From positions 34,432,222 to 34,496,221 of the forward strand of contig JBBCBC010000019.1 in NCBI GenBank assembly GCA_037126765.1: a DNA stretch of 64,000 bases, written 5' to 3'. A program made the translations under genes and the position numbers. Shown here piece by piece: positions 22,303 through 34,150 of this stretch (position 1 is the first letter of the stretch; every line of letters begins with the position of its first letter). Under the pieces are notes generated by a model that was not told the origin of the DNA, searched no databases, and was given only the letters and a program-made list of their open reading frames with translations. Source of the DNA: Stenogyne calaminthoides (Eukaryota > Streptophyta > Magnoliopsida > Lamiales > Lamiaceae).

Positions 22303-25300
22303 TCAATCCATGTTATAAGCCCACCCATGTGTATCAAGATATGCTTTTACAGCTTCCTTTAAGGCTAAATTTGGTACCAGTTGAGATGGATAGAGTGGTT
22401 CACGAGTAATGGGGTCAAATTTTCCCACCTAAAGTGGTAAAATTTGAGGTCAAATACATATATAGATTGTGAATGTATCAACTAAGAAAGGTGATAATGG
22501 AGTTACCTTATGAAGATGGTCCAAGATCATTGCTCTCTCATATGTAACACCACTTGGAGTAATTACGGGATCACGGAAAATGTCTAAAGTGATTTTACAG
22601 CACAGATAGTCCGGAACCTGAAATCCTCAGTGGGTGACACAGAAAACCCAGAAGAAAGGAACCGTGTAAGGGTTTGTTTGTTTGCAAACTCTATTAACAG
22701 CTTCTAGAATCACTTTTTCTCATAAGCTGTGCGGAGTTGCTTTTGAAAAAAAGTGATTCTTCCCATTTTGTAGAGTTTGCAAACACCGCCCAAGTGTATT
22801 GAGGACACCGATGCTCACCTCAGTTGGAGTATCATCTTCTGTAACTTGTTTGAATAGCTGGTCCAAAGCTTTCAATTGATCTAAATTAGACTTGTCATTT
22901 TCATCTACATAACCATCCTTTTCATGAGCATCACGGAAATGTTTCTCCTTCAAAGCTGCTTCGCATGCCTCTCTGTGTTGCAAACTGATTTCGTTAGAGA
23001 GAATGAATACAGGAAGGAAATGCTAAAAATGACTATTAACACAAACAGACATAACTTACTTTAAGTTTTGAAGTTCCCAAGAACGCTTGGTTGTTTCATT
23101 TTCCCATGCTAAGTATTTTGCCTTTGCAAGCTCTTGCCATATTTCTTCTACCATGTAACCTTTGGGGTTAGCACACCGACCAAGGTCCAATGCCTATATT
23201 GTTATCAGATGACGAACAACAAACTTGTCATGATCAAGCCAAATAGTCTTCAAAAGAAAAATATTATAGTAACATAGGCAATCACATCCTTTATCTTGAC
23301 ATATTCAATCGTGTAACATGCACATGCACAAAGAAGACCAAAATAGTGCACATAAAATATGGGAATTCCACGCAGCTCACTAAAAAAAGCAGAGCCGATT
23401 TGTGTAGATGACTAGATGTAATACCAAATTAATACCCAACCATAAAAGGACCAAACAGAATGTGCATTCTGTGTATCTCCAAAAGCTATTGAGCCTAAAG
23501 GAATGATACCAACAATAGGCCACATTACTAGATGAAGCGCATCCGTACCTTTGAATTTTAAGAGTTTTCACAATTATATGCAAATATGAAAAAATATTTT
23601 AAGAAAAAGTGAAAAAGCAAAACTTCAGGAAGAAAATGATTACCTTCTCCAATGCCTTCACACCTTCCCCATATTCTTTCCTTTGCAGTAGAGCGAGTCC
23701 AAGCATATAGTGGGCCTGAAATGCAATGAATGTTAGCTGAGCAAAATAAAAATTATACTTAGTTTGTTTCAGCTACTTCAAATAGAAAATTATGTGATCA
23801 TATTCAGAAGAAAAACTCAGATTATTGATATTCTTTATATGTATAACCCTTAGAATTGAGCATGAACTGTGACATATGTTACAGGGAGAACTTATCCAAG
23901 CTTTTTTTCTGATATTAACCAGTCAAACTAGCAAAAGAACTAAAAGACATTAAATCTTCAAAGAAGAAATTGAAACTCAAATACCGAGAATCATATGCTT
24001 GTGGCATAGGAGGAGAGATATATCCAAATCATGGCTGACTTCTCAATTTATTACGTCTCACATGGAATATTCTTTGAAAGTTCATTTTCAAGCAAACAAA
24101 TCTATTTTTATAACACTTCAGGTGAAAATATAATCCAAAATAACCCTGACAACACCAGCGGCTCCCAATGTCCTAGTCTTACTAAGAATCAAAGAAGTTG
24201 AAGCTCTAACCAGGGTTTCCATATCTTTCGAATTAGAGAGGAAGTGCCTCCTCCAGCTTTATCCACATTGCGCTACAGCAAGACTTAGCAAAAAGGATGT
24301 GCTCATGTTAACTATTGGAGTCATTGGCCATCATAAATTGAATTCATCCCAAGTATAATCAGGCTACAACATATTTTATAATAAAGAACTCGGATGGGGC
24401 TTATATAAAATAAACACCAGAAAGTTTGGACATGTTAGTGCTCTTATTTGTAAAATCAATTACATTAGACGTCTTCTTTTATCCAAACGTACCATAGCAA
24501 AAAAGGGGTTTGATGTTTACGATCCCCAAGTCAAGAAAATCTCTGTGCAATACATTTTTGGTGGTGTGAAGAGATTTATTACACAGTTTAAGCAAAGAAA
24601 ATTAACAGAATTAACAGTCCCCATAAACGTGTCTGCGACTCTTCAGCCTTAAAACAACAGACAGAAAGGTGTTAAATTATAGGCCCGACAAATAAAAGAC
24701 AAGGAAATACAACAGCCCACCTGCAACAAATTGGATTATGCATTCCGACAAACATACATCGAAAAAGAACATTTGCACGTAACTATTTTCCAGAAAGTAC
24801 CCACATTCTATGCGACTAGGGTAAAATACGTTGCAGTCCTCCAAATTAGGATACATCATGCCTCCAGGAAAAGAGAACGATATGTTCCTTTTTTGTGGCA
24901 CCTCCCAAGGAATAAATGAAAAGCTCTATATGAAATAGATATTCTCATATAATACCATACTTCTATTCTTCACACAATATTATTCATTCTTTCAACCAAA
25001 AAATCTTTTAAACAATCCTACCCACCACATGTGTCGCCGCAAAATAGGGAAAACATGTGGGTTTGGGAGGAGAGGGGGCAAGAAGAAAAAGACAGTGAAA
25101 ACCAGAATCCTTTATTGGCATAAAAGTGCAAAGGGTGCATTTGGAGAATTTCTATATAACCATCAACAACCAGTACATCACTCAAATCTGCAAGGTTTTA
25201 TTCGATGCACATACTAAATCAATTCAAGTGCCCAACAGAAATTACAGGATGCACAACAGAATCAACTTTTTATAAGACGAAAACATAATATGCAAGAAAA

Positions 25301-25830
25301 ACCCTAACGTTCAAAGGAGATAAAACCACCAGGGTGTTGATATAATGCTGTATAACACATACTTTTACACAATGGTGATCGAGCTGAATTGCTCTCCTGC
25401 AATCCTCCTCCACCCGTGTCCATTCACTGCCCACCAAAAGCACATACAACCCAAATAAACACAACAAAAACTTCAAAAAAAAAAAAAAAAAGGAGAAACA
25501 AAGTAAAAAAAATCCAATAGCAAAGAAATGACAATCAACAACATCATAACGAGTGTAGTGATCATACATACTTCCGCTTGCGATGACACAGAGCTCGATT
25601 CGTCAGATATACCGGAACATTAGGGCACAAAGTAATAGCCTTTAAAAAAAAATCTAAGTAAATAAATTAAAGATTAATTAAACACAAGAAGAGATAATCA
25701 GTAACCAAAGATAGACACACACCTCGGTGTAAGCATCAATGGCCGCCCCCAATCGCTCTTTTTTGAAGTAGGTGTTGCCGTCTTGCCGGAGTCGCTCCGC
25801 CTGTTTCGCCGCCGCCAGTGTTGGCGACAT
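22303..25830 (-). CDS. CHIP: CHIP: TPR/U-box co-chaperone E3 ubiquitin ligase, 278 aa, 8 exons
   Basis: CHIP binds Hsp70/Hsp90 through TPRs and ubiquitinates client proteins in the cytosol. Exons on minus: 25830-25723, 25639-25572, 25426-25363, 23715-23644, 23193-23060, 22972-22819, 22617-22507 and 22428-22303. All junctions are GT-AG and the frame is continuous, giving 837 nt including the stop. Residues about 8-110 form the TPR domain (AERLRQDGNTYFKKERLGAA, VYLTNRALCHRKR, AHYMLGLALLQRKEYGEGVK). A coiled region follows (VEEIWQELAKAKYLAWENE). The U-box is at about 201-275 (VPDYLCCKITLDIFRDPVIT, then SGVTYERAMILDHL, then FDPITREPL) and the C-terminus is AYLDTHGWAYNMD. Length equals that of the Arabidopsis protein as I recall it. 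Intron 3 is about 1.65 kb, and intron 6 is mostly a MITE. No damaged site was seen. Confidence 0.95.
22668..22795. mobile_element. Small foldback MITE (hAT-like ends) inside CHIP intron 6
   Basis: The left arm has GTTTGCAAACTCTA, then AGAATCACTTTTTCTC. The right arm is its inverse (GAAAAAAAGTGATTCTT, then TAGAGTTTGCAAAC). It fills about 130 of the 201 bases of intron 6 (22618-22818). The splice donor and acceptor lie outside it. The exact ends and target duplication are not clear. Confidence 0.6.
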
Positions 25831-28234
25831 TTTCCTCTTTACACCTCTTCCTATTATTGAAAGCTTTCTGATTATATATGTAAAATGCACACGCGAAGAA
25901 TTATGTACGATATGTATATATATGAAAAATGTGTAAAATTGAAAACAAAAACGGTGTGTTCGAGGGTTGTCGATTGGGCGGAATTCACCAAATTTCCTTT
26001 TTTCTTTTTCTTTGCAGTTTAAACTTTTAAAGAGAGGGTTAGGAGAGGGCGTGTATCTAGAGTTTTCTAATTTACTATCGCCAGGGCATGGCTGCTAGCC
26101 TACGAAGTCTTATTTAAATGATTTTGAATTTTAGCATGGATTAATTAATTTAGCCCATAAATTTAGAATCAAAAGTGAACATAATACATTAAAGTTAGAG
26201 GGAAAATAATATTTTTTAAACCTTGTCTGACCTGGGGAAAACGTGCCTACATTGACTTGAATTTTCAAGTTCAAATGAGAATTATAACTACTCTATTTAT
26301 TTCATATGATTTTATCAATGATAATTTTTCATTTGAATATTTGAAATGTTCATTAGAAATTCGAAAAAAATAAGTAAATTTTTTTAAAAATACAATAAAT
26401 CTATCTCCTATGTTTGGTCAGAGATGGCAGTAAATTTAAATCGAAAAAGATGAATGGTTGAAATTATGTGTGGTAAATGGAAAAAGATGAATGGGTGAAA
26501 TTATGTGTGATAAAAGAAGCAGGGTAGTTTATGACAAATCAAAAGCAATATTATTATTCATTATATCTCTCTTATTTGAATATTTACTATTTGCATTGGA
26601 TTTTAAAAAATAAATTGTATATTAATATTAAAGGGGATAAATTTATTTTTTAATTGAGTTAAATGACAAGGTAATGACATTTATGTAAACTAAAGGAGAT
26701 AAAGTTGATTTTAGTGTGGAAAAAATAATGACATTGAGGATAATATTGAGATGTTTGAGAAATATAAATATAAATAAAAGAAAAAAAATATTGATATTTA
26801 TATAAATGCTTCAATTAAGTTTAAGACGATCTTTTTTAACAAATGTTAAAAAAAGAGAGAAACAAATAGAGTATTTTATTATTATTAATCAGTGGACTAT
26901 TGATCAAATAATTGTAAAAGGCATGTGAGAGATGAGTAAATATAAAAAAGTAAGAGATATAATAAATGAAAAGTATGTGAGAGATGAGTAAATATAAAAA
27001 AGTAAGAGATAAAATAAATGAATGAAAAAAATAAAAGAGAGAATGAGGAAAAATGAAAATGTAATTATTTGAAAATATGTGTATATTATAAGGATTTATG
27101 TGTATTGAGTAAATATAAAAAAGTAAGAGATAAAATAAATGAATGAAAAAAATAAAAGAGAATGAGAAAAAATGAAAATGTAATTATTTGGAGACATGTG
27201 TATATTATAAGGACTTATGTGTGTTTTAATGGAGAATTGAATGTATCCATTTAAAATTGGATCAGGTAAGAGATGAACCATCCTCATCCCTATCCAATCA
27301 TAGCTAGATTGATATGCTGAGGAATATCATTAAATTTCTGTATACAAATTTATGTGGAAAATAAAATGTTTAGTTGAGAATTTACATCAACTGCACCGCG
27401 CATGAAATGTTACTCTTTTCTTGTTAAATAACTTGTCAAATTAATTTTTTTATGATTTAATATTTGATTTAAAAATTGACTAATTTGCATATTAATTATA
27501 TCGTCCATTAACGGGGTGTCTAATTGAAGTTATGAATTGACCCTAAAAAATTGATCGCACCTTGAGAATTTTAAATCTGAAATATAGAGAGAAGTATATT
27601 CCTAAGTTTCAATCTTACACCACCGGACCAATTATTGAGAAATAACTTGTCAAATTACATTTAATTATTTATTTTGTTGAATTATTGAAATCTCACTAAA
27701 AATTGTCTTCTCAAATTATATGATACAATTATATTGAATGAATAATTCTCTCGTGCACCAAGTGCATCAAGTAACTTAAGCATTTTAAACGATATTAATT
27801 ATTTTTATTGAATCATATTAGTAGTTTTATTGAGTCGTATGTAGTGTATAATTATTATTATTCAATGATAACAATTAAAAAAGAATTAATAACATTTAAA
27901 AATACGCTTGAGTTGCACCAATTTTTCTGGTGCATATAAGACTTTATCATTGACGGGATAATTTTTTTTTTACATTGACGCACAAAGTATAAAATAAAAA
28001 TAATAAAAAAGTGCGTGCAACATAAAAGATTTAATTCCAAATAATATCCAATGATTTTCATCTTCCTTTTTCGAAAAGAATGATTTTTAATTTCAAACAA
28101 TATTGTAATATCAATTGCCAGATTTTATTGAAAGCTTGGTCATAAAACATTACACAGTTTTCGTTTTGAGTAACACTCCTATGAACCAGGTTCACATTAT
28201 AAACTCTAATTGAATATGACTCATTTCAATACTA
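25831..28234. other. CHIP upstream region and AT-rich intergenic DNA
   Basis: The CHIP promoter should lie just above 25830. The TATATATA-rich stretch at about 25912-25925 is a possible TATA region. Beyond that the DNA is AT-rich and without coding exons. A repeated block at 26927-27222 is listed separately. Open frames on minus (27096-27287 and 27858-28100) are low-complexity. Confidence 0.55.
26927..27222. repeat. Irregular direct repeats, unit about 50-120 bp
   Basis: The word 'gagtaaatataaaaaagtaa' followed by 'gagataaaataaatga' occurs three times (near 26935, 26986 and 27107). A longer piece ending 'aaaatgtaattatttg', then 'catgtgtatattataaggac' or close variants, occurs twice. These are local duplications in non-coding DNA. 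Confidence 0.8.
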
Positions 28235-28380
28235 ATACACACGCTTCGATCTCTCTCGCAACGCGCCGTCGCGCGTTCATACCAGCCCATAAACTTTCAT
28301 CTCTCTCGCGTCGATCGCTCATTCCAGCCCACGCGTCGTCGCGTTGTGCTGTCTCGCCGCCATTCCACGCTCATATATAT
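28235..28380. other. GC-rich island, no gene identified
   Basis: A stretch rich in CGCG and TCTCTCGC words stands out from AT-rich surroundings and contains an approximate duplication ('tcatctctctcgc', 'ccagccca' twice). A similar GC-rich patch follows the minisatellite at 28765-28900. Together with the minisatellite between them they could be parts of one unidentified element. A reading frame (28210-28404) exists but looks like composition only. Confidence 0.4.
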
Positions 28381-28382
28381 AG

Positions 28383-28718
28383 CAGTAATAATTTTTCTAA
28401 GTAACAGTTATAGTTTTTCTAAGTAACAGTGATAGTTTTTTCTGAGTAATAGTGATAGTTTTTCTGAGTAACAAACTAACATTGATAGTTTATGTATACC
28501 AATGTAACTTATTATAGCATATGGTGACGGTGATAGTTTTTCTGAGTAAAAGTGATAGTTTTTATGAGTAACAGTGATAGTTTTTCTAAGTAACAATGAT
28601 AGTTTATGTGTAACAGTGAAACTTATTATAGCATATAGTGACAGTGATAGTTTTTCTGAGTAAAAGTGATAGTTTTTATGATTAATAGCGATAGTTTTTC
28701 TGAGTAACAGTGATAACT
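28383..28718 (+). repeat. Minisatellite, about 21-22-bp unit AGTAACAGTGATAGTTTTTCTG
   Basis: At least twelve imperfect copies of a unit close to GTAACAGTGATAGTTTTTCT stand in tandem. There is a higher-order repeat: a block containing 'acttattatagcatat', then 'gtgacagtgatag', occurs twice about 120 bp apart (near 28507 and 28620). The minus-strand frame 28408-28596 is only a translation of the repeat. Confidence 0.92.
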
Positions 28719-29302
28719 ATAAAATTATCATATATATTGTCGTCGAAAACGCCGATCGTTTACCAATGCACGGTGGCGTGGGGAGGGGAGAGGATGGGCC
28801 GCAGCGGCGTGGTGTGGGGAGGGAAGGGAGGGGTCGCGGCGGCGGGGAAGGTGACCGTGACGGGTTTCCGGATGGAGAGGGGAGGGATCACATCTGCGCG
28901 CTCAAGTATATATATCTGACCCATTTTTAGTGTATGTGTCAGGTTTAATTAGGGTTCATAGCATGAACCAGGCCTATACAAGTTTTTGTCTTTTCTTTTC
29001 CTCAAAAAAAAAAAAAAATCTTATATCGTCAACAAGTCAACATAACTTCAATCTCTCGAGTTTGGATTAGAGAGACTAAACTAAAGGCTACAACGGCCGA
29101 GCCTTTCTTCAGTTCAGGATCATCAATACGACGTCGTCCAGTCCAAAGCTAGGGTTTTACGGCGTTGAATTCGAACAGAAGAATCCACCCTTCTTCAATT
29201 GCTGCTGATTCGCAGAGGAATTTCCTGCTAAAAATACATCCTGCTGCAATTTCTGCCAATTCGCCGACCCCCAATTCGTCATATCCTTGGCCCGCAGGTG
29301 GA

Positions 29303-31340
29303 ATGCAAATTTTTGTGAAGACACTCGGAGGGAGGATTCGGAAGACAATCACCCTGGAAGTGCAAAGCTCTCACACAATCGATAATGTCAAGGCGCAAAT
29401 CGAGGACATGGAATGGATATGTCGATACGAGCAGAGGTTGATTTTTGCAGGGGAACAACTGGAGGATTACAGGACACTCGCCGATTACAACATCCATGAG
29501 GAGTCGACCCTGAATCTGGAGCTGAGATTGGAAGGGCGACCGCGGAGATACATCAAAACCTCGTCTGGGAATATAATTGTTTTGGAGGTTGCGAGATCGG
29601 CCGCAATTGAGGATGTCAAAGCTATAGTTGAAAAGGAGGAGGGCATCGCACCTGATAAGCAGAGGCTCATCTTTGCTGGCAAGCATCTCGAGAATGGCTG
29701 CACTCTTGCGAATTACCAAATCCAAATTGGGGCTATTCTTCACCTTGTTAGAATCCCAGGTGATTAGTTATTACTATGAATTGAACGCTCGCTTTTGTTT
29801 CGTGGATTGAATTTAGTAGTATGTGTAGTGATCTCAAGAGAAACAGAGTAATTGAATTTAATTTCTTAGTGGCCAGTTCCTCTTTGCATAGTAATTTGTT
29901 GTGGCATTTTATCAAACAGTTGGTGTGAATCCTCATCTCATGAGTCATGAGTAGTGGTAGTTGAAGGCTTCAATCTTATTCAGAAGCTACTTAACAAATA
30001 ACCAGTCGCAGCTTGAATATTTTTAAAGAGGAATAGTTAACCATTTACCAGCCTTGTCACATTCTTGTGCCTTCCAAAGTAAAGGGTTTGCCCTGTGTCG
30101 CCATTAGTTAGGCACCCGATTAGGTTATACCTTTGGCAGAGATCTCTGTTTGTTAATCCATTACCTCAGACCTGGTTAGATGCCCGTCCCAATGGTTGAG
30201 TTATGCTGCTGAATTTGCTTTGATTTATTTTATTCAGCCAATTGCTGCTTTGTGCTCTCTTGAATTTAAGAATTGTTGTTTTGCTGATTTTCTTTAGATG
30301 AAGTAGTGGATATTCCTGATAAGCAAGTGAGTAGCAAGGCAACTCGTTCAAAATCTAAAAGAATAGCGAATCGAGCTGAGGCTCTAATCATAGTGCCCGA
30401 GGTTGGTTCGAAGAGGAGCAAGGAGGATTCTGCGGCTCGTAGTTTGCGGGTATGCATTTTCATGCTATGCTGCGTTGTCTGTGCTTAGGGCGTGCTTGGT
30501 TCATAAGTCTTCAATAGGAATTTTAATGAAAATTAATATAGGGTAATTGTAGTGGTTGATGAGACTAAAAGATGATCAATTCACCTTCGTCATACTTAAA
30601 GATCATTACCCATTTTGATTAACTAGGCCTCCCCTATAATCATTTCTTCTCAATCATTTCACTATTTCTCAACCAACAACCATTTTCTGTCCCAACTTAT
30701 TCCAGCTTCGAGCAACATTATAATGTAACGATCATTCTCTACCATTCCCATTGAGGAATTTGAACCAAGCGTCGCCTTAGTTGTTTTTTATTTATCCTTG
30801 TGCTATTATCTCACTTGGTAAACATTTATGTTGCAGGCGCTCAGTGATACAGCTGTCCTCGAGAGCCGCTTAGAGGAGTGTAAAGACAGCTTGAGGCAAG
30901 CAGTGAACGAGGTGGCGCGGCTTACTGAGGAGAATGCTCTCCTGAAGGAGTTGTTGCAAGAGGAGAGGGAAGCTAGTGAGAAGCGGATGCAGGAGCTCGA
31001 TATGGAGCGCTCAAAAAGTGCTTTCTTCATGCAATCTGATATCGGACGACGTCGCCAAATGACGTCGGAGAAGCCGACAGCAAAGTCCACCTTGCAATCT
31101 GATATAGGGCGACGCCGCAAAATGACATTGGAGAGGCAGACAGCGAAGTCCTCCGTAAACGACATGAAGAAGAGTCTAGTGTACGAGAAGCTCGTGATGG
31201 ATCGTGGTGTGAGCATTTATGACAGTGTGAAGGAGCGACAGAGGCTGCTGCGCAGACCAGGACGAGTATCTGAGGACAACTTTCAGTTAAACAATGGGCG
31301 AAATTCTGAGGATGAGGATTGGGGTGAGGAGGATGAGTAG
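29303..31340 (+). CDS. Double ubiquitin-like-domain protein with coiled-coil tail, 370 aa, 3 exons
   Basis: Exon 1 (29303-29759) encodes two ubiquitin-like domains. The first is MQIFVKTLGGRIRKTITLEV ... QRLIFAGEQLEDYRTLADYN, and the second, starting about residue 78, contains APDKQRLIFAGKHLENGCTL. Neither ends in the cleavable diglycine (LRLEGRP and LHLVRIPG replace LRLRGG), so processing to free ubiquitin is unlikely and the domains should stay fused. Exon 2 (30298-30449, phase 1) and exon 3 (30837-31340) add a basic linker, a coiled coil (LESRLEECKDSLRQAVNEVA ... EENALLKELLQEERE), a repeated SDIGRRR(Q/K)MT motif and an acidic end (EDEDWGEEDE). The stop at 31338 is followed in the same frame by 19 further sense codons and a GTAAGT, so the ancestral gene may have been longer. 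An in-frame ATG at 29165 would add 46 unrelated residues. Function unknown. Confidence 0.85.
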
Positions 31341-34150
31341 GATGAGCGGGTGCGATGGATGGAGAAGGATGACAGTAGAGATGCCGCCCCGAATGTAAGT
31401 TTTATGTCTCTATTGATTTTGGTTTGATGTTTTTAGCTGGCTCCATAGTTAAGGCTGGTGAGTTTATTGTATGAACCTACTGGGTTTCATGTATCCATTT
31501 GTTTTGGAGGAACTTCGTTTGGCCGTATATAGTGTACTGCTTTTGGATGTTTAAATTTCAATTTATTTGCATGTTCCGTTTTGGAAAGGGGTTAATTGAA
31601 AAAAAAAGGTCTTCTTTGAGGTTCGGTATCATATCATCAGTATCACCCAGAAATGGAGAGGGCATGAAAATTTGATGGTTGGTGCAAGGTAATCAAACCT
31701 TGACCAATAATTTGATGTGCATAAAATTGGGAATCACCCATTCCTCACTGTTTTGGGGTTTTGTCTATGCTACACAACAGTGTATACCTTTGGTTACACC
31801 CAAACAAATTCGGAAAATAAGTGAAAATTTCTAATCCCTCGAATAAATTTAAATTTTGAATTTTTTTTGTTTAAAAAGGAGAGTTAGAGTAATACTCATC
31901 TCTAGAAAATATCAAAAAAGTAAAACGTAAATAAAGATTATTATATTGCTAAAGAACTTGACTAAATAACAAAACGAATGATTATGATTGTAATTCTTTA
32001 TTACCAACAAAACAATATAACTAGAAGAAGCATATCAATGATCTTTTTTCCGGAAATATTACTAGTAGGTATAGATTTTTTTATGCAAATTATTAATAAA
32101 TTCAAATAAGATTGTATATATGATTAAAGTTGAACGTGAAAGTAGAAATTGATCTATGTATATATAATTATTTTGTATCTATTTATAAATTATAATTTTA
32201 AAATTTACTTATCAGTAAATTTCTTCATTTTTCCTACTATTATCATTCATATTCTTATTTCTAGTACCAAACCAAACAACCCCTAATATTACATAAAAAT
32301 TGATACAAATGGATTGAATTGTTAAGTTTCATAGTGAAATAAGTTATGAATCGAATTGTTAATTACTTTCCTGGTAAAACAAGTTTATTTGACTTGGAAC
32401 TTAGAGCCGGAAGGTGTATAACTAATTGCCGGAATACTCTTGTACGTTCTTTAGTCTTGCATGCAATACATAGATCTTATTAATAATAAGATATTAATAT
32501 TTTTTTTAAAATAAATTAATTAAATCACGAAGCATTTATGATGTAACGGTGTTCAACAATTTCGTTGTTTCAGAATTGTTTATTTTTCAAAACATTTTTC
32601 TAATCACTAAACTTACACGTATTATACATTGGATAGATTTAAATGTCATAAATTAAAAACAAAGTTCATAGCATGAACCAAATTTATACAATTTTTTGTC
32701 TTATTTAAAAAATCTCATTGTATAAATAGAGTTGATTAAAATAACTAACATGCTTGGTTGTAAAAATATACAATTATTGAAAACAATTAAAAAAGCAATC
32801 GAATTGCGTAAAAAGCTTGCTTAATTAAAATGTTGGAGTCGTTTAAAGTTTAAACAACCGAAACAAAACAACGACCATTTTTACTATCTAGAATAAGTAA
32901 AATCATTTACTATTATTATTTTTCACTAATCCATTCATGAAAATTTCATGGCATAATGCATCAAAACACCCCTAAATTATTAACTTTTATTTTGAAAGAT
33001 CCATAAAATAATATTTGTTTTAATAAGTCCTCAAACTATTAATTTTTATTTCGAAAGGTCCCTAAATTATTTTTTTTGCTAAGATAATTTAATATTTTTT
33101 ATTAAAATATGACACATCATCTCAATTTCAATGCTATTATATTTAGATAAATCCCCAATAATAATAAACGTATCTAACGAACTGTTAAAAAGAGGGTCTT
33201 ATAAAATAAGAATTATATAATTTAAATTTTTTTAAAAAAATAAAATGATAATTTAGAGACCTTTAGTGTGTGTTTGCATTCTCCATTTTATAAATGAGAA
33301 GTGCTTTTTCCTTTAAAGTTTTAAGACTCAATTTTTTTCAAATTTTAAGTGTTTTCACTATTCATTAGTGTTTTAAAACATGTCCTTAGAATAGTTTAAA
33401 TATTTAACAAGGATTATTCTTGGTGGACAGATTCTGCACTGGACAGAAAAGACTATTTTAGACCTAATCGGCTTAATTGATGGCAGATTCTTTGGTGGAC
33501 TTGATTGAGGGCAAAAGATTTTTAATGATTCTGCCTTGGACATAATCTACCCATTTAACACCTCCCTTAAAATAAAAAATAAGAATTACTTTTAAGTACT
33601 TATTAAAACAAAAATTGATAGTTCACGATTTAGAGCATCCACAATGGTGCATCTAATGGGTTGTCCAATGAATCAATGGATGGATGAAGTTTGCAATTTA
33701 AACCATTGAAACATTTTATTGGACAAAAGAGAGAAGCAAATTCATCCAATGCATTAGACAAGAGAGATAAATTATTGTGGCAGCTTTTATTATTTTTTCT
33801 TTCTTTTAAATTCTAAATATTATTATTTAATAAATTTTTGATAGTGTACAAGGGCCCACATGATGGATGAACTATTGGTGAATTTAAAATGTTGAGTGTT
33901 TAACGAAAGATGACTTGGAGGAAAGAGAGTGGATGCTTTTAGATAGTGCCATATTTCATTTGTTTTATTAAGGCAACCAGGACGACGTCGTGTTGTCACG
34001 AGGAGGGTTTGGCGGGGTTAAACCTTCGAAGGTTTTCAAAGATAACCCCAATCCACTCTCTGATTTCAGTCTCTGCAAAAGATGCCGGTGATTCGCAGTT
34101 TCGAGTGATCTTGCTGCTAAAGCTCCTTCTTCCAGCTACCAACACCCAAT
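31341..34150. other. Intergenic DNA between the two ubiquitin-like genes, no gene seen
   Basis: Strongly AT-rich. At 32660 a word 'gttcatagcatgaacca' recurs from 28958. Near 32960-33070 the phrase 'cctaaattatt' occurs in two related blocks, typical of old repeats. A sequence beginning 'gagcatccacaatgg' at 33633 resembles the ends of plant DNA transposons, but I found no clear partner end. The stretch 33950-34150 is the probable promoter and 5' UTR of the next gene. Confidence 0.5.

Noticed and set aside
20870..25830. A functional ubiquitin gene cluster (F-box, U-box relic, CHIP, ubiquitin-like genes)
   Set aside because: The families are unrelated in descent and large in plants, one member is dead, and plants rarely cluster such genes. 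Chance proximity is the simpler reading.
28408..28596. Minus-strand frame with repeated YSEKLSLLLRK-like peptide
   Set aside because: It is the literal translation of the 21-22-bp minisatellite. A repeat unit divisible by three in part of the array keeps the frame open by chance.
28383..28718. Possible CRISPR-like array
   Set aside because: Short repeated units are directly tandem without unique spacers and the genome is a plant nucleus, so it is a minisatellite.
29165..29302. Upstream in-frame ATG extending the first ubiquitin-like protein by 46 residues
   Set aside because: The extra residues are unlike ubiquitin-family N-termini, whereas MQIFVKT at 29303 matches the canonical start. The upstream ATG is noted only as an alternative.
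33633..33790. Transposon end 'gagcatccacaatgg'
   Set aside because: Resembles ends of plant DNA transposons, but no matching opposite end or target duplication could be identified.
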